From the NCBI GenBank assembly GCA_030407315.1, contig JALQPE010002607.1, forward strand, positions 1 through 64,000: a stretch of 64,000 bases of DNA, given 5' to 3'. This document shows positions 1-9,328 of this stretch, piece by piece. The notes under the pieces were generated by a model, which had not been told where the DNA came from, searched no databases, and was given only the letters and a program-made list of their open reading frames with translations. Both the position numbers and the translations under genes were made by a program. Source of the DNA: Asparagopsis taxiformis (lineage: Eukaryota > Rhodophyta > Florideophyceae > Bonnemaisoniales > Bonnemaisoniaceae). Each line of letters opens with the position of its first letter. The first letter of the stretch is position 1.

Positions 1-3000
1 GGGATGGGAACAACTGTCTTGTGGCGAACATTGACAGGTGCCGGTTGACTTTGCCTGCAGACCGGCGCGGAGCATTGGCGATACTTCTTCTTCGAATCCC
101 AACCGCCTGATGAAACCAAAACGAAACATTGTCGGGAATCGGATACGACGCATTCCTGAAATACGTGTGATACCTCGTTGTCGTGTGTGACACAACTCTG
201 TCGACATGCCCTGCCCCGGCATGTTGTACATGGCCGTGACCGATGAAGACTGAACGTGGCGGAACGATTACCTTCTTCAGCTTCATCGTCTTGGCGTACA
301 TATCTAATTCCAGCGCTTGGAAAAGACGTACTTGTGGGACCCTGGACACACCCAGATAGGGAATGGGTCATCTCCGTTGGCAATAACAAAGTAACCCGGA
401 AGTTGATCTTTGCGGTCGCGAGGAGGAACAGGGAAATCATTGTGTGGGACCTGCCGGGACACCCCTTTCCCGTTATCAAAAACCGTCCCCCCAGATGCCG
501 GCATGACAAGTTTTTCTCCCGGTAACCGCACTCCTCCAGCCCTGTCAGCCGGACAAGGATTCCAACCACACATCCAGCAGGGCTCGCCGCGTCACAAACT
601 TGAACGGTCGATATGCGTCTCATCGTTCTCGGCATAGTCAACCAGGCAGTGGCGCGTAGACGTGAAGCGAGCCCTCCCCTCATTCCGGTTCTCTCGTCTG
701 TTTCATCGTCCCCGTATTGACAATGGGACTCCCCACAGCTGCCGGTTCCCAGGGTCCTTGTGCACCTGCTCCCCCTCCCCGTTCCCAAAAAGTACCGAAA
801 CAATCCCTGGTTAGGAATTTCTTCCATGAGACCCAAGTCAAATGGGAACTTGTCCGACTCATCTAGGTAGCTTCACATCCGCGAAATTGTGCATCACCGT
901 ATACCCTCGCTCGTTGATTTCCGTTCGGCATTGTGGAAGTACGCCATACCAGTGCCGGCCTCATACGAATCCTTCCAGCTTGTAGACATTCGCGCAACCT
1001 GGGCGAAGTCCAGCCTCGAGGGTAGAAGAAACGTCGATGTAGGCTCACACATCGCCTTGGCAGCCATCTTCCACGCTGCGAAGAACATCGGATAGACGTG
1101 ATCGATTTCGAATAGCACACGAGCCCGATGTTCTTCCGGAATTGCAGCCCCTCAAACACAGGGTCCATCGCCACTTGCTTCAAATACCTCACCTCTCTGC
1201 CCTCCTCATCGATTTCCACACTCTCCAATAACAACCTGAGCTCAATCGGGGGCAGACAGCCAACCCTCACCGATGCGATGACATCCGCGGGACGCTGCGC
1301 CAGATGATGCCCTTCGGCTCGGTCTTCGAAATCGTCAGGAAGAGACGGCATACGGTCGTCGAAGAGGAGGTCGTCTTCAGAAGGAGAGTCACGAACGATG
1401 TAACCGTCTTCATCGACTTCCACTCCTTCCGGAACAGTGAATGTAATTGTCACTTCGCGGACCCCCTTGCTTTCGACTTGGCCCTCGTCTGCACCCTGTT
1501 TGTCTTCCTCGTCCGAAGCGTGTATGGACAGATTCTTGGTTGGAGGTCGCACCAGCACGTTGGTTATCTTGGGGACAAATCTCAACGGCAGAATCGGGGG
1601 AACGGGCGGAGTCTTCGTCAACCTCATCACCGGAAGCAGTGGCTTGTTGTTGATCGGTGGGTTTATCAACACGGCCTGCTCTTCTTCCCCGGCGGATGTT
1701 TTGTACCACAACCGGCTCTTCTTCCTCGAGGCGTGTGCTCCCCGTCGAGCGAAGTCGCTGTGAACGGCGGCGGATGCCATGCGAAGCAGGCTCATGTTCG
1801 ACATTCCGCTGCTTCTTGTGAGTGAGTCTCACATTGGCAGCAGAGGGCGGCGTTTGCGTCGAGCCTTAGTCTTCTTCTTCAATGTCGGATTGAAAACTCT
1901 TTCAAGTTCGTTTCCAAATCCTGTAAACGCGTGGTTCTCCGTCGCATTCGAACCTCACTGCTCCGGTCGTCCCCTCTATACATTGCAATGGCATTGGTGA
2001 GATATGCCATTGCAACTCCTTCGGCTGCTTAACCGACCCAATTGCCATCTCTGTGCTCAGAAATGACTTGCGCATAATACTCTTTGGGCGCCCAAACGCA
2101 GCGTACAGAGAATTTGCTATTGCAGTCACGCGACGGACGTATGTATAAAAGTCGTTCACGTCAAAGCGTCCATCCGGACGTCCGCCATGAGCAGGGTTCA
2201 AGTACTCCGAAAGACCACGCAAGACGAAGACAAAGTTTTTCTTCCAGCAACTCGCGCACTATCTTGTGGTCCAGGTGCGTTATCCCAATCTCGTTGCGGC
2301 GCTCGGAATTGTTGCGCTCACGCAACACGTCCGTCGAGAACAGGATGCTTCAGCGTTGCTATAGCCAAACGCGTCCACCGCCGAGCCGTGTTCGTCGAAT
2401 TCATCATCCCATGAACTGCGCCTCGAACAATGTTCGGATGACATCAGACTCACGCAAGTCGCCAGCGTTTTCCACGTTGTTTGCAACAGCAATCGTACGG
2501 ATGACTGCTGGATGGACGACAAGATTCGAACCAGGGAGCGCTCCGTCAGTTGCGTCCCAGTCGTATGGTTCGACTCTGCACTCTTGTGGATGATCTCATG
2601 AGGCTGGAGATCACTGTCGTCCTTGCGGCGAAGGTAGTACACATCCAGAAGGCTGAGTAACCCAGCGCAAGCGGTTTGCCTCCTGTGGCAGCTTGGTTCT
2701 GTGCATACGGGTGACGCGCGTGAAGTCATCCGCAATGCTATGCATAGCATTGAGACGATGCAGTCCGTCCGATCGGTCACGTTCGCATTGGCATGGAATT
2801 TGCCATTCTGGAACAGACGCGTGTCGGCGGACAAATGCGTGTTCTGCCGACCTCAGCACCGTCACAGTGATACGCGAAGAGCTCAACATACCCCACCGCC
2901 AACATATTGTTGCGCAGGTCCTCCACGTGGTCTTCTTTTGACATCGGCGAGGGTCACGGCCGGTTCCACTAGCTGCCTCACCAACACAGTCGCTCCTTCT

Positions 3001-3640
3001 CCGACGTAATCCGACGTCACAAACTTGGGCACCATAATTTGCGTCCCCTGCTGCTCACGAATGCTTTCCGCCACCTCCGGTTCGTCGTCCACCTCGGTAC
3101 GTCCTGCGTAGTAGCTTCGGTGACGTTGGAGCGAGCAGGGTGCTTCGTGCCTCCACTGGAGGCTCGCAGAGCGAGCAGGGCGCTTCGTGCCTCCCGAAAC
3201 CGGGACGGAGCGTGCTGGATGCTTCGTACCCCCCGAACCAGTGATTTCGCCTGCTGGACCGGTACTGGCATCCGTCCCGAGCTGGCCTGGTTCGTCGCTG
3301 CGTTGAAGTTTGACGCTGCAGCAGGGGTACGAATGTCGCTAGAGCCATCCTCCGCAGCGGGGCGCATCATCCGAGTATCCCAAGGGTAAAACCCGCGGCG
3401 TATGCTCCACCCATCGTCTCCGGCGGCCCTCGGCGCCATCAAACATGTACGGGAACGGGAGGTCCTTGAACTTGTCCTTAGTCGCAATGTTGCGCACGAC
3501 GATATAGTCGGCCTCGTCGGTTTCCGGCAGCTTTGTGGTTGTGCAGCGTGCGCGGAAGGCCAACATCGCCACCAGCAGTGCTCACCGAAGCCGTCCAATA
3601 TGCACAGCCGCACCGTCCACGTCCGCAAACAAGTCGACAT
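1..3640 (-). pseudogene. Decayed gene ending in a 2OG-Fe(II) dioxygenase domain (partial, frameshifted)
   Basis: A minus-strand coding remnant can be followed through successive frames from about 3640 down to base 1, where it leaves the window still open. The only domain I recognise is at its C-terminal end. Bases 304-573 encode the metal-binding HxD (VPHNDF, His codon at 444-442) followed by a PIWVCPGSHKYV stretch. After a one-base frame change near 305-312 the reading continues with PPRSVFIGHGHVQHAGAG, which supplies the distal His, and then RYHTYF, a plausible 2-oxoglutarate-binding Arg. This is the double-stranded beta-helix pattern of 2OG/Fe(II) dioxygenases. Upstream pieces (863-1804, 1902-2222, 2280-2834, 2883-3092, 3339-3572) have protein-like stretches but are separated by stops and frame changes, and I do not recognise them. 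Whether they all belong to one gene is inference. Relatives of this fold are carried by some transposons; substrate unknown. Confidence 0.55.
3150..3240. repeat. Short imperfect tandem repeat inside the decayed gene
   Basis: Two to three imperfect copies of a roughly 35-bp motif (gagcgagcaggg...cttcgtgcctcc) follow each other here. They lie within the coding remnant and may be part of its decay or a small coding repeat. Confidence 0.5.
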
Positions 3641-3991
3641 CGACGCCGCGCTTGAGTCCGCGCGACTCCGCTGACGCGCTCACTTGATCGCCGCAAACCG
3701 TTTGAAAACAAACTGCTGAAATGCGTATCCGCCATGGTTGTTGAGTTGGAAAGGAAAAGAGATGGTTGACGTTTGACGTATTCGAGTGATGTGGATGGTA
3801 TGTTTCACGTTAAGTTGAAGAATGGTCGTGAACGCCAATCGCTGGAAATAATAACACAATACAACCGAAATTTTGTTAGGTACACACCTATCGTGACCGC
3901 TGGAATGCAAGACAGGCAATCGAGATGTGAGTGTCCGTTCAGAACGGGCCCGAGTCGGGCTCTCGAAACCTGACGAGGTGGCGTGAAGCAG

Positions 3992-4297
3992 GCAGTGTCC
4001 TTGATGTGTAATGTGTTAAAATTACAGCTGTCAAGCTAGGCGGCTTTTGGGGCGGCTGCGAGCACCCCTTTATCCGCGGGAACACCCTGGTTTGAGTTAA
4101 AATTTGGGCTATTCTCAAAAACATGCACATGTGAACATGTTTTTGAGATGGGGGTGTGCCGTACGGCACAAATCGACCCGCCCAAATCGTTGATTTTTGC
4201 AAGATTTTTTGTGCCCGAAATTTTAGAATTTCTGGGCTGGCCAGCAGTGCATCTGAGATGGACATCCACCGGACGTCCATTTCAGGTTGGTCGTGTG
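3992..4297 (+). repeat. Left terminal inverted repeat
   Basis: Matches the reverse complement of 11935-12216 with small indels. It contains the nested dyads of the core: CTCAAAAACATG facing CATGTTTTTGAG, and the perfect palindrome GTGCCGTACGGCAC. Confidence 0.65.
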
Positions 4298-6895
4298 CTG
4301 CCTACATCCACGCATTGCAGCAACTAAGCAGGCGGGTTCACTACTAATATAAAGTGCACGGATAGATAACGTGGATGGGTGAGTAGTGTTTCTGTTGAGG
4401 GAGTAAGGCGGGACCATGATGAAACACGGAAGAAGATTTCTCCCTAGCATAACTTAGGCTTGAAGCCTGCAATCGACCCACTTTCGGCGCATTTAGCCTC
4501 ACAGTTAGTGCTTACAGAAGCCAGTGATGACCCCGCTCGGGGCGGCGGCCCGGTTCCTGGGGCCGTTGTGGCCAAATTAGACACCCTGATTTGAGTTAAA
4601 ATTTGGCTATATTCTCAAAACATGCACATGTGAACATGTTTTTGAAATGGGGGTGTGCCGTACGGCACAAACGACCCGCTGAAATCGTTGATTTTTTACA
4701 ATTTTTTTGTGCCCGAAATTTTAGAATTTCCGGGCTGGCCAGCAGTGCAATCGAGCTGGACATCCACCGGACGTGCATTTCAGGTTGGTCGTGAGAGAGT
4801 GGGGTGGGACCCATGATGGAACAAGGACCAAGACCTGTCCCTGGCGTATTGAGCGAAATTGACCCTTTGTCAGACGCCATTTAGCCTTACAGTTAGTGCT
4901 TACAGAGCCAGTGACAACCCCACTCGGGGCGGCGGCCAGTGCCTGGGGCCGTTGTGGCCAATTAGACACCTTGATTTGAATTAAAATTTGGGCTATTCTA
5001 AAAACATGCACATGTGAACATGTTTTTGAGATGGGGGGTGCCGTACGGCACAATCGACCCGCCCAAATCGTTGATTTTTGCAAGATTTTTTTGTGCCCGA
5101 AATTTTAGAATTTCTGGGCTGGCAGCAGTGCATCTGAGATGGACTCCACCGGACGTCCATTTCAGGTTGGTCGTGTGCTGCCTACATCCACGCATTGCAG
5201 CAACTAAGCAGGCGGGTTCACTACTAATATAAAGTGCACGGAATATGAGTAACGTGATGGGTGAGTAGTGTTTCTGTTGAGGGAGTAAGGCGGGACCATG
5301 ATGAAACACGAAGAAGAATTTCTCCTAGCATATTAGGCTTGAAGCCTGCAATCGACCCATCTTCGGCGCCATTTAGCCTCACAGTTAGTGCTTACAGAAG
5401 CCAGTGATACCCCGCTCGGGGCGGCGGCCGGTTCCTGGGGCCGTTGTGGCCAAATTAGGACACCCTGATTTGAGTTAAATTTGGGCTATTCTCAAAAACA
5501 TGCACATGTGAACATGTTTTTGAAATGGGGGTGTGGCCGTACGGCACAAACGACCCGCTAAATCGTTGATTTTTTACAATTTTTTTGTGCCCGAAATTTT
5601 AGACTTTCCGGGCTGGCCAGCAGTGCAATCGAGCTGGACATCACACGGACGTGCATTTCAGGTTGGTCGTGGAGAGAGTGGGTGGGACCATGATGGAACA
5701 AGACCAAGACCTGTCCCTGGCGTATTGAGCCTGAAATTGACCCTTTGTCAGACGCCATTTAGCCTTACAGTTAGTGCTTACAGAAGCCAGTGACAACCCC
5801 ACTCGGGGCGGCGGCCAGTGCCTGGGGCCGTTGTGGCCAAATTAGACACCTTGATTTGAATTAAAATTTGGGCTATTCTCAAAAACATGCACATGTGAAC
5901 ATGTTTTTGAGATGGGGGTGTGCCGTACGGCACAATCGACCGCCCAAATCGTTGATTTTTGCAAGATTTTTTGTGCCCGAAATTTTAGAATTTCTGGGCT
6001 GGCCAGCAGTGCATCTGAGATGGACATCCACCGGACGTCCATTTCAGGTTGGTCGTGTGCTGCCTACATCCACGCATTGCAGCAACTAAGCAGGCGGGTT
6101 CACTACTAATACAAAGTACACGGAATATGAGTAACGTGATAGTGAGTGTGTTTTGTTGAGGGAGTAAGGCGGGACCATTATGAAACACGGAAGAAGATGC
6201 GTACCTAGCATAACTTAGGCTTGAAGCCTGCAATCGACCCATCTTTCGGCGCCATTTAGCCTCACAGTTAGTGCTTACAGAAGCCAGTGATGACCCCGCT
6301 CGGGGCGGCGGCCGGTTCTGGGGCCGTTGTGGCCAAATTAGACACCCTGATTTGAATTAAAATTTGGGCTATTCTCAAAAACATGCACATGTGAACATGT
6401 TTTTGAGATGGGGGTGTGCCGTACGGCACAATCGACCGCCCAAATCGATGTGTTTTTTGCAATTTTTTTGTGCCCGAAATTGTAGAATTTCTGGGCTGGC
6501 CAGCAATGCAATCGAGCTGGACATCCACCGGACGTCCATTTCAGGTTGGTCGTGAGAGAGTGGGGTGGGACCATGATGGAACAAGGACCAAGACCTGTCC
6601 CTGGCGTATTGAGCCTGAAATTGACCCTTGTCAGACGCCATTTAGCCTTACAGTTAGTGCTTACAGAAGCCAGTGACAACCCCACTCGGGGCGGCGGCCA
6701 GTGCCTGGGGCCGTTGTGGCCAAATTAGACACCCTGATTTGAATTAAAATTTGGGCTATTCTCAAAAACATGCACATGTGAACATGTTTTTGAGATGGGG
6801 GTGTGCCGTACGGCACAATCGGCCGCCAAATCAAGGTTTTTTACAATATTTTTGCTGCCCGAAATTCTACAATTTCTGGGCTGGCCAGTAATGCA
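4084..6895 (+). repeat. Two-unit higher-order tandem array of the terminal-repeat core
   Basis: Seven core copies lie in the same orientation. Taking the ACATGCACATGTG motif as marker they start at 4121, 4620, 5004, 5498, 5885, 6381 and 6768, so the spacing alternates 499, 384, 494, 387, 496, 387. Long units contain a segment with GCAGCAACTAAGCAGGCGGG; short units instead contain GAGAGAGTGGGGTGGGACC. Both end in a GGGGCCGTTGTGGCC block. The higher-order period is therefore about 883 bp. Every core carries the CATG-rich stem-loop, GTGCCGTACGGCAC, an A/T-rich near-palindrome and GGACATCCACCGGACGTCC. All ORFs here are repeats of each other and are not genes. Confidence 0.9.
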
Positions 6896-6905
6896 TTAGC
6901 TATGT

Positions 6906-7360
6906 GCTCTAAACGATTCTAACAAGCAGAAAGAATCCTCTCCTTCATGACGATGCTCTCGAATTGAGTGCAATGCAACGGACTCCCTCCAGGAGAACGA
7001 CAAAGCATCGTCTTTTGCAAGACATTTTCGTACGAAAAATAATCGAAACACATATTTGACTTTAACCTAACAGCTATCGCGAGCACCGTACTCAGCTAAA
7101 TTTCCTCTGTAATTTCCTTCCTCCAACCAATCAATAGCCGCTTGGTCACAGGCTTAAAAGCCTTCCACTATTTGTCCTATCCATCGAAGAGGGTTCGATC
7201 CAGGCCTTGATGGGTGTGGAACCCGAGAACTGAAAATGGAACATATTGCGACAGAGATGAGATGTCATTCTCTTTCGTTTACTTTTTTCTAACAAGATTC
7301 TAAACGTCTACGCAGCGGAACGAACCCAATGTCGTCCGTCCGTTTTCAGCCCGGTGAGAT
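6906..7360. other. No feature seen
   Basis: Moderately AT-rich sequence after the last array copy. I see no supported gene, RNA or repeat. Confidence 0.5.
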
Positions 7361-7367
7361 GTTTTTG

Positions 7368-7700
7368 CCATTACGGAGGTGGAGGCGGCTATGGAGGAAG
7401 CTGCGGTTCAGGTATTCTTTCCATTAACGGAGGTGGAGGTGGCGGCTTTGGAGGAAGCCTGGAGAACATGTGAGATGTCAGTACCCATGGATCACAAGAA
7501 AAACATGTAGAGGTCCAGTTTGGATATTGTTGCCATTAACGGAGGCGGAGGAGGCGGCTACGGTGGAAGCCTGGAGAGCATGTGAGATGTCAGTACCCAT
7601 GGATCACATGAAGAACATGTTGAGGTGCGGTTCGGATATTCTTTCCATTAACGGAGGCGGAGGAGGCGGCTACGGTGGAAGCCTGGAGAAGAATAGAATA
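7368..7700 (+). repeat. 112-bp tandem repeat with Gly-rich coding potential
   Basis: The motif CCATTAACGGAGG starts at 7421, 7533 and 7645 (period 112), with a weaker copy at 7368. Each unit includes a GGN-rich stretch that would read as a run of Gly ending GYGGSLE. Since 112 is not a multiple of three the units fall in different frames, so this is unlikely to be one gene; it may descend from an exon of a Gly-rich protein. Confidence 0.75.
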
Positions 7701-7982
7701 GTCCTATACCCATGGATCACAAGTAGACGTAGTTGGGCTCCTTTTCGAAGCCCATTCGTCTCTTGAATAAATTTAGCACCCAAATCATATACGATTGCCG
7801 AGTTGACACCCCGTATGTCTCGTTGGTAGAAATAGCAGGGGTTCCACCACTCAGCTGGCGGAAGTAGTTACTGATTATATGAGATATGGCTTAGCTCCCG
7901 CCAAAACCGATAGCTCTGGGCTCAGGTTCTCCAAATGTGGTTATACGAATGTGTTCTGACAATGCTAGAAGACGAATATCTG

Positions 7983-8175
7983 CATCCTGATTTGAATTAA
8001 AATTTGGGCTATTCTCAAAAACATGCACATGTGAACATGTTTTTGAGATGGGGGTGTGCCGTACGGCACAATCGACCGCCCAAATCGATGTTTTTTTGCA
8101 ATATTTTTGCTGCCCGAAATTTAGAATTTCTGGTCTGGCCAGCAATGCATCTGAGCTGGACATCCCCATGTCCAG
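7983..8175 (+). repeat. Solo copy of the terminal-repeat core
   Basis: Starts with CCTGATTTGAATTAAAATTT, contains the CATG stem-loop (ACATGCACATGTG at 8021) and GTGCCGTACGGCAC, and ends near GAGCTGGACATCC. It lies 0.34 kb upstream of the methyltransferase ORFs, in inverted orientation to the copy at 11935-12216. The upstream bases AGAAGACG are also shared with the right repeat, after a roughly 10-base gap. Confidence 0.85.
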
Positions 8176-8515
8176 TGGCCGTCCGGATGTCGCTCACCTG
8201 GTAAGCGTGATGCACCTGTGACAACCTATGTGACTGCAGTCACAGCCGCCATGGCGGCCGTGCAGTACAACCCTCAAAGACAGGGAATCACAATCTTTTT
8301 AAAATTTTTGTCTACCACGTATCCGTCACAACTTATTACCTACACCGGTTACGGGTTTCAAGACCTTTCCAGTGCTGTGTACCCGTATACTCTGTTCCGT
8401 TCGATATCAACCAGTGTTCCTCACGAAAGAGTGCAAACGTCACGAGATACGTCGTCAAATTTGACTGTCTCGCCGAGCGGTCGCCATCCTGTACCGAATT
8501 TCCACTCATTCCATT

Positions 8516-9328
8516 ATGACGAATAAGCGCAGGCGCAACAGCAATCCGATCGTTGACGACGCAACCGTGCCAATTCTGCGCGAACCCGCTAGCCCTTGGG
8601 AGGATTCTAGTGACATGGGTACACGTCGAAACGTAGGTCGCGCCGCCCGCGAAACTACTCTCGCTGGCAAAGACTTCCTCCGCCTCTTGCTGGATTTATT
8701 CGCCCACTCAAGTTTCGCAGACTTGACGGACAAGCCGGGAGGTTTCACATACGCGGACCTTGGCGCTTGGGTTGCGCAGGGCACGGAAGAACAATTTGTG
8801 GCGCTGCAAGGTCGACTCAGCATGTCCTTCAGCGGTCGTTCGAAGAATGCTGGAGTCGAGGCGGATGTTGCCGAAATCGTCATGGCAGAGATGAACGTTG
8901 AGCGAGCCAAGCAGATTGTTCGTCTGGCATTACCCATTGCCGAGTTTTCAAGACAGGATGAGCGTATCGGGCAATGGGTTGAGCACTGCATCCTTTCTGG
9001 GATCGTGCCGCAGACCTTCCTTATTGGATGTAACATGCTTCCTTCGCCACTACAGGCGCCGCAGCGCGGGGAACCAAGCGCCTTCGTTCTTGCTCCACCG
9101 GAAACGTTCGAGGTATTGATGTATTTCCAAGCGTTGTCTATCATCCGAAATCACAACAAGAACCTGCCGCGTCGCCGAATAGGAGATGCGGCCGAAGAGG
9201 GGAACGAAGCCGCACGCGTCCCAGCCCATCGGAAAAGCACTAATCGAGCTTGTTACGTGGTTCAAGTTTTATACCATGCTTGGACCGATGTGGCCTACGC
9301 CGCAAAGTTTTCAGCTTCGAAGAGTTGA
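8516..9328 (+). CDS. Unknown protein, N-terminal partner (or N-terminal half) of the methyltransferase-SET protein
   Basis: ORF of 270 codons starting at an ATG (first residues MTNKRRRNSN, a basic start that could be a nuclear signal). I do not recognise a domain; it is mostly predicted helical with a well-behaved amino-acid composition, and includes a segment with DLFAHSSFADL and IVMAEMNVERAKQIVRL. Its stop codon TGA (9326-9328) overlaps the first ATG (9328-9330) of the next ORF as TGATG. In the overlapping region both frames look protein-like (KFS... versus KVFSFEELMAPYI), so the two ORFs may be one protein split by a frameshift, one protein joined by programmed shifting, or two proteins linked by termination-reinitiation. 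Same strand and same repeat-bounded unit as the next gene. Confidence 0.6.
   Translation: MTNKRRRNSNPIVDDATVPILREPASPWEDSSDMGTRRNVGRAARETTLAGKDFLRLLLDLFAHSSFADLTDKPGGFTYADLGAWVAQGTEEQFVALQGRLSMSFSGRSKNAGVEADVAEIVMAEMNVERAKQIVRLALPIAEFSRQDERIGQWVEHCILSGIVPQTFLIGCNMLPSPLQAPQRGEPSAFVLAPPETFEVLMYFQALSIIRNHNKNLPRRRIGDAAEEGNEAARVPAHRKSTNRACYVVQVLYHAWTDVAYAAKFSASKS

Noticed and set aside
863..1804. 313-codon minus-strand ORF as an intact gene
   Set aside because: Its last third changes character and the neighbouring frame continues the protein-like reading, so it is a fragment of a broken gene.
4036..6728. Many 60-120-codon ORFs across the core array
   Set aside because: They repeat with the unit, are interrupted by unit-to-unit indels and encode no consistent protein.
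9250..9327. Upstream extension of the methyltransferase ORF
   Set aside because: The open frame begins at a TTG codon; the first ATG is at 9328, so the extra residues are not an independent start.
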